From contig NZ_CP088014.1 of NCBI RefSeq assembly GCF_021044685.1, forward strand, positions 3,706,001 to 3,770,000: 64,000 nucleotides of DNA. The letters run 5' to 3'. Shown piece by piece: positions 9,460-17,914 of the stretch. The stretch comes from Bradyrhizobium daqingense (GTDB lineage: Bacteria > Pseudomonadota > Alphaproteobacteria > Rhizobiales > Xanthobacteraceae). The translations under genes were made by a program, and so were the position numbers. The first letter of the stretch is position 1, and each line of letters begins with the position of its first letter. The notes beneath the pieces were generated by a model. The model did not search any database and was not told the origin of the DNA. It saw only the letters and a program-made list of their open reading frames with translations.

Positions 9460-11115
9460 ATGTCGTCAGCGCAATCGAATCCCGCTCGCGCAATCGACGC
9501 TTACGACGTGGTCGTCGTCGGCGCGGGCTTTGCCGGCATGTACATGCTGCATCGCTTGCGTAGACTCGGCTTCTCAGCGCGCGTCTATGAGCAGGGCGAC
9601 GGTGTCGGCGGCACTTGGTACTGGAACCGCTATCCCGGGGCGCGTTGCGACGTCGAGAGCATGCAATATTCCTACTCGTTCTCGGAGGAGCTTCAGCAGG
9701 AATGGGACTGGAGCGAACGTTACGCACCGCAGCCCGAGATATTGAAGTACGCCAACCATGTCGCCGACCGTTTCGATCTGCGCCGCGACATCCAGTTCAA
9801 TACGCGCGTCGAGCGCGCTGTGTTCGACGAGCGCGCAAAGCGATGGTCGGTGACGACCTCCGACGGCAAGACGGTTCAAGCGCAGTTCGTCGTGCTCGCC
9901 ACCGGCTGCCTCTCGAACGCGCGCAAGCCGGACATCAAGGGACTCGATGATTTCAAGGGCCCCGTCTACCATACCGGAAATTGGCCGCATGAGGATGTCG
10001 ACTTCACCGGCCTGCGCGTCGGCCTGATCGGCACGGGCTCATCCGGCATCCAGTCGGCGCCCGTCATCGCCGCACAGGCCAAACATCTCACCGTGTTTCA
10101 GCGCACGGCGAATTTTTCGATTCCTGCGCGCAACGCCGCCCTGACCGACGAGGAGCGCAGCGCGTTCCGCAAGAACTATCCAGAGATCCGTCGCTTCGCC
10201 CGCGAAGTCGCCCGCAACGGCATCTACGCCGAGCAACCCGATCGCGGTGCGCTCGATGACGGCGAGGATGTCCGGCTCGGAAAGTACGAGAAGCGCTGGG
10301 AACGCGGCGGGCTGACCTTCATGTATGTCTACAACAATCTCGGCCTCGAGCGTTCCGCGAACGACACCGCCGCCGACTTCGTGCGCGGCAAGATCGCCGA
10401 GATCGTCAAGGATCCGGAGACCGCAAAGCTGCTCCAGCCGGACAGCCATCCGATCGGCACCAAGCGCATCTGCATCGACACGGATTACTTTGCGACGTTC
10501 AACCGCCCGAACGTGACGCTGGTCGACATCAAGACCAACCCGATCGAGGAGATCACCGCGAACGCGGTTCGCGTCGCAGGCAAGGACCATGAAGTCGACG
10601 CGCTCGTGATGGCGACGGGCTTCGACGCCATGACCGGATCGGTCGCGAAGATCGACATCAGCGGGCGGGGCGGCCAGACGCTGAACCAGAAATGGGCGGA
10701 GGGGCCGAAGACCTATCTCGGCCTGATGAGCGCGGGCTTTCCCAACCTCTTCATCATCACCGGCCCCGGCAGCCCCTCGGTGCTGTCGAACATGATCGTG
10801 TCGATCGAGCAGCATGTCGACTGGATCGCCGACTGCCTCGTCCACATGCGCAAGCAGGGCCTTGTCACGATGGCGGCGGAGAGGGAGGCCGAGGAGAAGT
10901 GGGTCGCCCATGTCAATGAGGTCGCCCACGGCACGCTCTATCCGCAGGCTAATTCCTGGTACATGGGCGCCAACATCCCCGGCAAGCCGCGCATCTTCAT
11001 GCCCTATATCGGCGGCGTCGGCGTCTACCGCCGGATCTGCGACGAGGTCGCCGCGAAGGGATATGACGGGTTCGTGATGGAGCGGGCGGAGCAGATGCAG
11101 GCTGCGGCGTCCTAG
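9460..11115 (+). CDS. Baeyer-Villiger-type flavin monooxygenase
   Basis: FAD- and NADPH-dependent monooxygenase converting ketones to esters or lactones. 551 residues from the ATG at 9460, with GAGGGAG upstream. It shows the first Rossmann motif GAGFAG (21-26), the complete Baeyer-Villiger fingerprint FKGPVYHTGNWP (165-176, pattern FxGxxxHxxxW[P/D]) and the second nucleotide motif GTGSSG (191-196). The sequence GGTWYWNRYPGARCD (50-64) is typical of the cyclohexanone/cyclopentadecanone/steroid monooxygenase branch. The substrate may be a cyclic or long-chain ketone, which would suit the surrounding acyl-CoA genes, but this is inference. Confidence 0.93.
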   Translation: MSSAQSNPARAIDAYDVVVVGAGFAGMYMLHRLRRLGFSARVYEQGDGVGGTWYWNRYPGARCDVESMQYSYSFSEELQQEWDWSERYAPQPEILKYANHVADRFDLRRDIQFNTRVERAVFDERAKRWSVTTSDGKTVQAQFVVLATGCLSNARKPDIKGLDDFKGPVYHTGNWPHEDVDFTGLRVGLIGTGSSGIQSAPVIAAQAKHLTVFQRTANFSIPARNAALTDEERSAFRKNYPEIRRFAREVARNGIYAEQPDRGALDDGEDVRLGKYEKRWERGGLTFMYVYNNLGLERSANDTAADFVRGKIAEIVKDPETAKLLQPDSHPIGTKRICIDTDYFATFNRPNVTLVDIKTNPIEEITANAVRVAGKDHEVDALVMATGFDAMTGSVAKIDISGRGGQTLNQKWAEGPKTYLGLMSAGFPNLFIITGPGSPSVLSNMIVSIEQHVDWIADCLVHMRKQGLVTMAAEREAEEKWVAHVNEVAHGTLYPQANSWYMGANIPGKPRIFMPYIGGVGVYRRICDEVAAKGYDGFVMERAEQMQAAAS

Positions 11116-11122
11116 GTGACGC

Positions 11123-11227
11123 CGTCATTCTGGGGCTCGCGCCAGCGAGAACCCGGAATCCATGTCTGAGGGCTTGCCTAGCGGTGCGATGGATTCGGGG
11201 CTCGCCCTGCGGGCGCCCGGAATGACC
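11123..11227. repeat. Palindromic intergenic repeat, family D copy 1
   Basis: Starts CGTCATTCTGGGGCTCGC and ends GCGCCCGGAATGACC, with internal arms GGAATCCATG and CGATGGATTCGGGG that pair. A member of the loose family with GTCAT...ATGAC ends seen at six other places in the window. Downstream, at about 11260-11275, TTGCCCAGCCGGGCAA is a further small palindrome before the yghU start. Confidence 0.7.
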
Positions 11228-11350
11228 GGAGCGAGGGGGTGCCATGACGAAACGTTGAGTTGCCCAGCCGGGCAATGCGTTTCGGCGCCCTTGTCATCGG
11301 CCCTTCGAGGGCTAATTAATGCAGGCGCATCTTTCCGCCGGAGCCCTCGC

Positions 11351-12226
11351 ATGACCGACACCCCCGCCTACGTGCCGCCCAAGGTCTGGACCTGGAACAA
11401 GGAGAATGGCGGGCAGTTCGCCAATATCAACCGTCCCATCGCCGGTCCCACCCATGAGAAGGAGCTGCCGGTCGGAAAACATCCCTTCCAGCTTTACTCG
11501 CTGGCGACGCCCAACGGCGTGAAGGTCACGGTGATGCTGGAGGAGCTGCTGGCGCTCGGTCACAAGGGCGCCGAATACGACGCCTGGCTCATCAAGATCG
11601 GCAACGGCGACCAGTTCGGCAGCGGCTTCGTCGACATCAATCCCAATTCCAAGATTCCGGCGCTGATGGACCGCTCCGGGCCCGAGCCGATCCGGGTGTT
11701 CGAGTCCGGCTCGATCCTGTTCTACCTTGCCGAGAAGTTCGGCGCCTTCCTGCCGAAGGACATCAAGGCCCGCACCGAAGCCATGTCCTGGCTGTTCTGG
11801 CAGATGGGCAGCGCCCCCTATCTCGGCGGCGGCTTCGGCCACTTCTATGCCTACGCGCCGACCAAGATCGAATACGCCATCGATCGCTTTGCGATGGAGA
11901 CCAAGCGCCAGCTTGACGTGCTCGACCGGCGACTCGCCGACAACGAATATCTCGCCGGCAAGGAGTACACCATCGCCGACATGGCGGTGTGGCCCTGGTA
12001 CGGCGCGCTTGCCAAGGGGCTGGTCTATGGCGCCGGCGAATTCCTCTCGGTGCAGGACTACAAGAACGTGCAGCGCTGGACCGACCAGATCGCCGAGCGT
12101 CCGGCCGTGAAGCGCGGCCGCATGGTGAACCGTGTCTCCGGCGATCCCGCCAGCCAGCTCCACGAGCGCCACGACGCGAGCGATTTCGAGACCAAGACGC
12201 AGGACAAGGTCGAGGCGGCGACGTAG
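11351..12226 (+). CDS. yghU: Glutathione S-transferase family, YghU-type disulfide-bond oxidoreductase
   Basis: 291 residues, very close to E. coli YghU (288), from the ATG at 11351 (MTDTPAYVPPKVWTW). YghU binds two glutathiones and has thiol-disulfide and organic hydroperoxide reductase activity. The N-terminal extension (VWTWNKENGGQFANINRPIAG) before the thioredoxin-like domain is characteristic of the YghU/Ure2-like group; the helical C-terminal domain includes LAGKEYTIADMAVWPWYGAL. Cytoplasmic. Upstream sequence is mostly repeats, so it is probably transcribed alone. Confidence 0.9.
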   Translation: MTDTPAYVPPKVWTWNKENGGQFANINRPIAGPTHEKELPVGKHPFQLYSLATPNGVKVTVMLEELLALGHKGAEYDAWLIKIGNGDQFGSGFVDINPNSKIPALMDRSGPEPIRVFESGSILFYLAEKFGAFLPKDIKARTEAMSWLFWQMGSAPYLGGGFGHFYAYAPTKIEYAIDRFAMETKRQLDVLDRRLADNEYLAGKEYTIADMAVWPWYGALAKGLVYGAGEFLSVQDYKNVQRWTDQIAERPAVKRGRMVNRVSGDPASQLHERHDASDFETKTQDKVEAAT

Positions 12227-12279
12227 CTCTCTTCTTCCACGCCCTGCGTGCGCAGAGAGGTCGAATTCGATCGAAGTCT

Positions 12280-12371
12280 CGTAGGGTGGGCAAAGCGAAG
12301 CGTGCCCACGAATCAGCATTATGCGCACAAAAGACGTGGGCACGGCGCTATGCGCCTTTGGCCACCCTACG
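12280..12371. repeat. Palindromic intergenic repeat, family F
   Basis: Ends CGTAGGGTGGGCAAAG and TTTGGCCACCCTACG pair, as do inner arms CGTGCCCACG and CGTGGGCACGG. The right end runs into the last codons of the decayed flavin reductase gene and supplies its TAG stop (12367-12369). A half-copy (GGAGGGTGGACAAAGCGG) is at about 26152. Confidence 0.75.
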
Positions 12372-12985
12372 AATTCTTCACACCCTCCGCCGCCGGAAAC
12401 ACCACGCGGTCGTCGGTGCGGCAGTAGCGATCGGCGAACATGCGGCCGATCGGATGATAGCGGTCCATGTGCACCCGCATCGCCTCGGGATCCCAGAGCT
12501 CGTCGCGGATGTGGAAGTGGATGCCTTCGCCCATGATCAGGCGGCGATCGTCGTTGACGTCGATCAGCTTCCAGAGCTTGCATTCCATCGCCCAGGGCGT
12601 GTCGGCTAGCCGCGGCACGGCGATTTTCGTCGAGGACGCGAGCCTCAGGCCGAGATAATCGGGCTCGCCGACCTCGGGCGGAAAATCGCCGCTGCTTTCG
12701 TGCATCGCTTTCGCCAGCGGCTCGTCGGCGATGTTGACGACGAACTCGCCGGTTCGCTGGATGTTGAGAAACGTGTCCTTGTCCTCGCCACCAGGCTTGC
12801 GGTTCGCCGCAAACATGCAGAGCGGCGGATCTTCACAGAATGCGTTGAAAGAAGCTGAACGGTGCGGCGTTGACCACGCCGGTTGGTCCGAGCGTAGTCA
12901 CTCATGCAATCGGCCGCGGTAGGATGAAGGAGGTCAGCACCTTGTAGCGCTCGCGTGGCGTGAGGTCGCTGGCGGCGTAGTCCAT
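12367..12985 (-). pseudogene. Broken flavin reductase-like FMN-binding gene (nonsense codon plus frameshift)
   Basis: Read from the ATG at 12985, the product starts MDYAASDLTPRERYKVLTSF as expected for the flavin reductase-like/DIM6 family, then hits TGA at 12902-12904. Directly after the TGA the same frame continues VTTLGPTGVVNAAPFSFF, so the TGA most simply replaces the tryptophan codon of the family motif PRPIAWVTT. At about 12848-12850 one extra T shifts the frame; the -1 corrected frame continues NAFCEDPPLCMFAANRKPGG and runs to the stop at 12367. The intact 149-residue 3' portion could start at ATG 12816 but would lack the flavin-binding N-terminus. Two independent lesions argue for a real pseudogene rather than one sequencing error. 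Confidence 0.85.
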
Positions 12986-13003
12986 GGCGGCTCCTGGGCA
13001 AGT

Positions 13004-13089
13004 CGTCATTGCCGGGCTTGACCCGGCAATCCATCATCCTGAAGAAATGTTCTCTTCGATGGATGCGCGGGTCAAGCCCGCGCACGACG
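13004..13089. repeat. Palindromic intergenic repeat, family D copy 2
   Basis: CGTCATTGCCGGGCTTGACC at the left and GGTCAAGCCCGCGCACGACG at the right form a long inverted repeat, with ATCCATCATC/GATGGAT inside. It lies between the stop of an acyl-CoA dehydrogenase gene and the start of the flavin reductase pseudogene on the same strand. Confidence 0.75.
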
Positions 13090-13097
13090 AGTTGAGA

Positions 13098-14375
13098 TCA
13101 AGCCATGCTCAGCTCGTGGCGGCCGACCACCATCCAGTGGACCTCGTCCGGACCGTCGGCGAAGCGGAGGTGGCGCACGTCCTGATACATCTCGGCCAGC
13201 GGCGTCCAGTGCGATATGCCGGTGGCGCCGTGCATCTGGATCGCCTGGTCGATGATCTTGCAGGCACGCTCCGGCACCATGGCCTTGACCATGGAGACCC
13301 AGACGCGGGCCTCCTTGTTGCCGAGCACGTCCATGGCCTTGGCCGCCTTCAGCACCATCAGCCGCATCGCCTCGATCTCGCAGCGCGCTTGCGCGATGAT
13401 CTGCATGTTGCCGCCGAGATGGGCGATCTTCTTGCCGAAGGCCTCGCGGGTGAGGCCCCGCTGCACCATCAGATCGAGCGCCTTCTCGGCCTTGCCGATG
13501 GTGCGCATGCAGTGATGGATGCGCCCAGGTCCGAGGCGGAGCTGCGAGATCTCGAAGCCGCGGCCTTCGCCGAGCAGCATGTTCTCCTTCGGAACGCGAA
13601 CATTGTTGAAGCGCATGTGCATGTGGCCGCGCGGGGCGTGATCCTGGCCGAACACGTACATGGGCCCGAGCACCTCGACGCCGGGCGTGTCGCGCGGCAC
13701 CAGGATCTGCGACTGCTGCTTGCTCGGCGCCGCATCCGGATTGGTCTTCACCATCACGATGAGGATCTTGCAGCGGGGATCGCCGACACCGGAGATGTAA
13801 TACTTCTCGCCGTTGATGACCCATTCGTCGCCGACGAGCTTGGCCGTGGTCGAGATGTTCTTGGCGTCGGAGGAGGCGACGTTCGGCTCGGTCATGACAT
13901 AGGCCGAACGGATCTCGCCGTTGAGCAACGGCTTCAGCCACTTCTCCTTCTGCTCCTTGGTGCCGACGCGCTCCAGCACCTCCATATTGCCGGTATCGGG
14001 CGCCGAGCAGTTCATGGTCTCGGACGCCAGCGGGCTCTTGCCGAGCTCGGAGGCGATATAGGCGTAGTCGAGATTCTTCAGGCCCTGGCCGGTCTCATCG
14101 TCGGGCAGGAAGAAGTTCCAGAGGCCTTCCTTCTTGGCCTTGTTCTTGGCGACTTCGAGAATCTCTAGCTGCTTCGGCGTGAAGCTCCAGCGATCCTCTT
14201 TGCCTTCGCCGGCCTTGGCGAACTCGATCGACATCGGTTCGACGGTGTCGCGAATGAACTTCTTGACGTGATCGTAGAGCGGCCGGACCTGGTCCGACAT
14301 GCGGAGGTCGTTGAGCTCGTCGCCGGGATTGAGGGTGTAGTTGGTGGTGCGGGGAATGTAGGTGTGTTTTGTCAT
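13098..14375 (-). CDS. Acyl-CoA dehydrogenase (ACAD10/11-like)
   Basis: FAD enzyme introducing a 2,3-trans double bond into acyl-CoA, passing electrons to ETF. 425 residues from the ATG at 14375, preceded by GGGAGGA; longer upstream frame rejected. The three acyl-CoA dehydrogenase regions are visible: N-terminal helices, the middle beta domain with YVMTEPNVASSDAKNI and INGEKYYISG, and the C-terminal helical domain with LGPGRIHHCMRTIGKAEKAL and ending IDQAIQMHGATGISHWTPLAEMYQDVRHLRFADGPDE-like signature. The sequence type resembles ACAD10/11 dehydrogenases, which fits the kinase-like gene at 16926. Monocistronic by spacing. Confidence 0.93.
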   Translation of the reverse strand: MTKHTYIPRTTNYTLNPGDELNDLRMSDQVRPLYDHVKKFIRDTVEPMSIEFAKAGEGKEDRWSFTPKQLEILEVAKNKAKKEGLWNFFLPDDETGQGLKNLDYAYIASELGKSPLASETMNCSAPDTGNMEVLERVGTKEQKEKWLKPLLNGEIRSAYVMTEPNVASSDAKNISTTAKLVGDEWVINGEKYYISGVGDPRCKILIVMVKTNPDAAPSKQQSQILVPRDTPGVEVLGPMYVFGQDHAPRGHMHMRFNNVRVPKENMLLGEGRGFEISQLRLGPGRIHHCMRTIGKAEKALDLMVQRGLTREAFGKKIAHLGGNMQIIAQARCEIEAMRLMVLKAAKAMDVLGNKEARVWVSMVKAMVPERACKIIDQAIQMHGATGISHWTPLAEMYQDVRHLRFADGPDEVHWMVVGRHELSMA

Positions 14376-14550
14376 TGTTCCTCCCGGGATCGCTGAGATT
14401 GCTGGCGGGAGAATAGTCGCAGCGCTGCGAAAGTGCGAGCGCGCATTTTTCACGTCGAAGCCATGCCACGCGATGGAATTTGGCGACGTCGTTTGAAATG
14501 TTGTTTGAATGGGGCGGGGGAAAGAGGCGTCAGCCGCGCCTCATTCTCCG

Positions 14551-14657
14551 CTGTCATCGCCCGGCGAAGACCGGGCGATCCAGTATTCCAGAGACAGCGA
14601 TGGTTGAATCGAGAAGCCGCGGCGTACTGGATTCCCCGCTTTCGCGGGGAATGACAG
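14551..14657. repeat. Palindromic intergenic repeat, family D copy 3
   Basis: CTGTCATCGCCCGGCGAAGA and TCCCCGCTTTCGCGGGGAATGACAG form its ends, with CCAGTATTCCAGAG matched by TACTGGATT inside. It occupies most of the 294-base gap between the dehydrogenase promoter side and the VOC gene stop; the remaining 175 bases upstream of the dehydrogenase show no clear motif. Confidence 0.7.
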
Positions 14658-14669
14658 TAGTTGATGCGG

Positions 14670-15050
14670 CTAATTCGGCAGCCGATGCATCGCGCAGATC
14701 TTGTTGCCGTCGAGGTCGCGCAAATAGGCGAGATACAGCTTACCGCTGGGGCCCTGGCGGACGCCGGGCGGATCTTCGATCGATTTCGCGCCGGCCGCGA
14801 CGCCGGCCGCGTGCCAGGCGTCGACCTGCTCGGGCGAATTGCAGGCAAAGCCGATGGTGGCGCCGTTCGCGCAGGTCGCCGGCTCGCCGTTGATCGGCTT
14901 CGACACCGAGAATACGCCGGTCTTGGTCATGTAGAAAATGCGATGCCCATCGACCATCGCCGGGCGCACCTCGAGCGTGCCGAGCAGCTTGTCGTAGAAC
15001 CCCTTGGCCTTGTCGAGGTCGTTGGTGCCGATCATGACGTGTGAGAACAT
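14670..15050 (-). CDS. VOC-family (glyoxalase/bleomycin-resistance fold) protein
   Basis: 126 residues from the ATG at 15050 (MFSHVMIGTNDLDKAKGFYDKLL). The two beta-alpha-beta-beta-beta modules of the vicinal oxygen chelate fold are recognisable: the first around FSHVMIGTNDLDKAKGFYD, the second around ATIGFACNSPEQVDAWHAAG and ending YLAYLRDLDGNKICAMHRLP. H4 and the late acidic/histidine positions could hold a metal, but the reaction cannot be inferred; members include glyoxalases, isomerases and resistance proteins. It is downstream of an SDR gene on the same strand, with a repeat between them. Confidence 0.85.
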   Translation of the reverse strand: MFSHVMIGTNDLDKAKGFYDKLLGTLEVRPAMVDGHRIFYMTKTGVFSVSKPINGEPATCANGATIGFACNSPEQVDAWHAAGVAAGAKSIEDPPGVRQGPSGKLYLAYLRDLDGNKICAMHRLPN

Positions 15051-15070
15051 TGCCCATTCCCTCAGAGTTT

Positions 15071-15150
15071 GTAGCCCGGATGGAGCGTCGCGCAATCCAG
15101 GTCTGTTTGCTCTTGGCCGTCCCGGATCGCGCTGCGCTCCATCCGAGGAT
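15071..15150. repeat. Palindromic intergenic repeat, family E copy 1
   Basis: GTAGCCCGGATGGAGCG at the left and CGCTCCATCCGAGGAT at the right pair; a cleaner copy is at 58404-58479. It separates the SDR stop from the VOC start and has no coding potential. Confidence 0.65.
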
Positions 15151-15158
15151 TCGAAAGA

Positions 15159-15938
15159 TCAGAACGCCGTATAGCCACCGTCGATCACGAACGTGTCGGC
15201 CGTATGATATGACGACGCCTTGCTCATCAGATAAACGGCAATGCCGCCGAAATCTGAGGCTTCGCCGAAGCGCCGGACCGGGATGCGCGGCATCACGTTA
15301 GCGACGAATTTGTCGTTGGCCATGAGCCCTGCGGTCATGTCGCTCTTGATCCAGCCGGGCAGGATCGCGTTCGCGGTGACGCCGTGACGCGCCAGCTCGA
15401 CGCCGAGCGCGCGCACCAGCGCGTTGATGGCGGCCTTGGTCGCGGCATAGTGCTCGTTGCGCGCGGTACCGAAGATCGAGGCGAGGCTCGATGTCGCAAC
15501 CAGCCGGCCGAAGGGATCGCCGGCATTGGCCCGCTCGGTCATGTGCTTCGCGGCCGCCTGGAACGCGTGGAACACACCGTCGAGATTGGTGGAGAACATC
15601 GTGCGCCATTCCTCTTCGGTGCGCTCGATGAAGGACCGCCTTCCGCCGCCGCCGATGCCGGCGTTGGCGAAGCAGCCGTCGACCCGGCCGAGGGATTCGA
15701 GCGTGGCCTTCATGGCGGCATTGACCGAGGCGGGATCGGTGACGTCGCAGACGCGGGTCTCGACCTTGCCTGACAGCCCGGCCAGGCTTGCGGCAGCAGC
15801 CTTGTTCTTGTCCGCATTGCGGCCCCAGATCGAGACATTGCAGCCCTGGGCGGCGAGCGCCTGCGCGATGCCGAGCCCGATGCCGCCATTGCCGCCGGTG
15901 ATCACGGCGACGCGGCCGGAAAGGTCGAAAAGGTTCAT
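15159..15938 (-). CDS. Short-chain dehydrogenase/reductase
   Basis: 259 residues from the ATG at 15938, preferred over an upstream in-frame ATG because MNLFDLSGRVAVITGG begins at the normal SDR distance from the glycine motif. Cofactor motif TGGNGGIG (14-21), NAG motif (ANAG, 91-94), active-site serine about 150-151, tyrosine and lysine in YAATK (Y164, K168). The classical SDR fold oxidises or reduces a hydroxy/keto group with NAD(P)H; in this acyl-CoA context a hydroxyacyl substrate is possible but unproven. Divergent from the crotonase at 16141. Confidence 0.92.
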   Translation of the reverse strand: MNLFDLSGRVAVITGGNGGIGLGIAQALAAQGCNVSIWGRNADKNKAAAASLAGLSGKVETRVCDVTDPASVNAAMKATLESLGRVDGCFANAGIGGGGRRSFIERTEEEWRTMFSTNLDGVFHAFQAAAKHMTERANAGDPFGRLVATSSLASIFGTARNEHYAATKAAINALVRALGVELARHGVTANAILPGWIKSDMTAGLMANDKFVANVMPRIPVRRFGEASDFGGIAVYLMSKASSYHTADTFVIDGGYTAF

Positions 15939-16140
15939 GGCGCGTTTCCCGTTCTTGGCAAGTTTCTTGGCCGTTATTGGCAAGTCATCCTGGCATGCCG
16001 CGCATCAGCCGCTGCGCGCAAGATTGCTTGCCATGCTCTGATCACCATGGACAAGACCGCGCCAAAAATCAAATATGCTCGCCGGCAAAACAAATTCCGG
16101 TCTGCGAAACTGTCGCAGGCCGGCAACTGACGAGGAAACC

Positions 16141-16929
16141 ATGCAATTCAAACACGTCACGCTCGATTTTGATGGGGCGGTCGCAATCCTCAAGCTCGAC
16201 CATCAGGAGGTGATGAACGCGGTCTCCGTGGACATGCTGGGCGGCCTCGCCGAAGCGCTCGATACGATCGAGGAGAAGAAGGACGAGGTGCGCTGCGTCG
16301 TCCTGACCGGCGCGGGCCGGGCGTTCTGCACCGGCGCGAACCTTCAAGGGCGCAACAACCAGTCGAAAAAGACCAAGGCCGGTCTGACGCTGGAGACCGG
16401 CTTCCATCCCTTCCTGCGCCGCATCCGCAATCTGCATTGCCCGATCGTGACCGCGGTCAACGGTCCCGCGGCCGGCGCCGGCATGAGCTTCGCACTGCTC
16501 GGCGACATGATTTTATGCGCGCGGTCCTCCTACTTTCTTCAAGCCTTCCGCCGCATCGGCCTCGTGCCGGATTGCGGTTCGACCTGGCTCCTGCCGCGTC
16601 TCGTCGGCCGGGCCCGCTCGATCGAATTGTCGCTGATGGGCGAGCGGCTGCCGGCCGAGAAGGCGCTGGAATGGGGCCTCGTCAACCGCGTCTATGATGA
16701 CGGCGTGCTGATGGAGGAGGCGATGAAACTCGCGCGCGAGCTCGCGAGCGGCCCCACGGTCGCACTGTCGCTGATCCGCAAGCTCTATTGGGATAGCCCG
16801 GAAAACTCCTTCGAGGATCAGCTCAATCTCGAATTCCAGTGCCAGCTTCGCGCCGGCGACAGCCAGGATTTCCGCGAGGGCGTCGGCGCCTTCCTGGAGA
16901 AGCGCCCCGCGCAGTTCAAGGGCAAATGA
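16141..16929 (+). CDS. Enoyl-CoA hydratase/isomerase, PaaG-like
   Basis: 262-residue crotonase from the ATG at 16141. Oxyanion-hole segments are CTGANLQGR and GPAAGAGMSFALLGD. At the second catalytic position, where true hydratases have glutamate, the segment is IGLVPDCGSTWLLPRLVGRA, with aspartate, as in PaaG (ring-1,2-epoxyphenylacetyl-CoA isomerase/oxepin isomerase). So it is more likely an isomerase or has altered chemistry than a plain hydratase. Its stop overlaps the start of the next gene (ATGA), giving a three-gene unit with the kinase-like and DUF6285 proteins. Confidence 0.92.
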   Translation: MQFKHVTLDFDGAVAILKLDHQEVMNAVSVDMLGGLAEALDTIEEKKDEVRCVVLTGAGRAFCTGANLQGRNNQSKKTKAGLTLETGFHPFLRRIRNLHCPIVTAVNGPAAGAGMSFALLGDMILCARSSYFLQAFRRIGLVPDCGSTWLLPRLVGRARSIELSLMGERLPAEKALEWGLVNRVYDDGVLMEEAMKLARELASGPTVALSLIRKLYWDSPENSFEDQLNLEFQCQLRAGDSQDFREGVGAFLEKRPAQFKGK

Positions 16930-17912
16930 TCGAGGCGGAGCTCTCGCGCAGTGTCGCGCGCTGGTACCCGGGGGCGAGCGGCGTCACAGGCGCCGCAAAG
17001 CTGTCCGGCGGCGCCAGCCAGGAAACCTGGCGCTTCGACATCGTGCATCCCGATGGCGCGATCGGCGCGATCCTGCGCCGCTCGCCGAAGGGTTATGGCG
17101 CAGCTCCAACCCGCGCGGCAGGACTTGCCGCGGAAGCGCAGCTGATGCAGCTCGCCTTTGAGGCCGGCCTGCCGTCGCCGCGCGTCATGCATGTGCTGAC
17201 GCCGGAGGACGACCTCGGCACCGGCTTCATCATGCAGCGGGTCGAGGGCGAGACCATCGCACGCAAGATCCTGCGTGATGAGGAGTATGCAGCGGCGCGG
17301 CCATTGCTTGCGCGGCAGATCGGCGGCGTGCTCGCCGGGCTGCACAGATTGCCGAAGGACAAATTGCCAGAGCTGCGCAGCCGCAGCGCGACGCAGGAGA
17401 TCGCCGAGTTCGAGCGCGACTATCGCAGCCTGAACTGGCCCAAGCCCGTGTTTGAACTGGCGCTGCGTTGGCTGCGCGACCACGACCCCGGCCCCTCGGC
17501 GGAGACGACGCTGGTGCATGGCGATTTCCGCAACGGCAATCTCATCATCGGTGCCGACGGCGTCCGTGCCGTGCTCGACTGGGAGCTCGCCCATCTCGGC
17601 GATCCCATGGAGGATCTCGGCTGGGTCTGCGTGAATTCCTGGCGCTTCGGCGAGATCGACAAGCCGGTCGGCGGTTTTGGCACGCGCGAGGAATTGTTCG
17701 CGGGCTATGAGGCCGCGGGCCGCAACGTCGATCCTGCGCGCGTGAAATTCTGGGAAGTGATGGGCACGCTGCGTTGGGGCATCATGTGCGGCGGCATGAT
17801 GCAGCGGTTTCGCGAGGGGCCGGACCATTCCATGGAGCGCGCCATGATCGGCCGCCGCGCCTCCGAGACCGAGATCGATCTGTTGCGGCTGCTCGCGCCG
17901 CGCGGGAGCTGA
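16926..17912 (+). CDS. Aminoglycoside-phosphotransferase-fold protein (ACAD10/11 kinase-domain type)
   Basis: 328 residues. Start at 16926 overlaps the crotonase stop by the shared ATGA. The kinase-like active site is intact: HGDFRNGNLIIGADGVRAVLDWELAHLGDP, with the catalytic Asp and Asn of the Brenner motif and the metal-binding Asp of the DWE segment. In animals the homologous domain is fused to acyl-CoA dehydrogenase in ACAD10/11, where it phosphorylates 4-hydroxyacyl-CoAs; in bacteria it is a separate gene next to acyl-CoA genes. A role in 4-hydroxy acid catabolism is therefore reasonable. It is not a likely antibiotic resistance gene despite the family name. Confidence 0.88.
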   Translation: MIEAELSRSVARWYPGASGVTGAAKLSGGASQETWRFDIVHPDGAIGAILRRSPKGYGAAPTRAAGLAAEAQLMQLAFEAGLPSPRVMHVLTPEDDLGTGFIMQRVEGETIARKILRDEEYAAARPLLARQIGGVLAGLHRLPKDKLPELRSRSATQEIAEFERDYRSLNWPKPVFELALRWLRDHDPGPSAETTLVHGDFRNGNLIIGADGVRAVLDWELAHLGDPMEDLGWVCVNSWRFGEIDKPVGGFGTREELFAGYEAAGRNVDPARVKFWEVMGTLRWGIMCGGMMQRFREGPDHSMERAMIGRRASETEIDLLRLLAPRGS

Positions 17913-17914
17913 CC

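Noticed and set aside
12902..12904. TGA in the flavin reductase-like gene as selenocysteine or programmed readthrough
   Set aside because: The family has tryptophan here, no selenocysteine signal structure is apparent, and a separate frameshift lies 50 bases downstream, so decay is the simpler explanation.
16926..17912. Antibiotic resistance by aminoglycoside phosphorylation
   Set aside because: The fold is shared, but overlap with acyl-CoA genes and similarity to the ACAD10/11 kinase domain point to metabolism.
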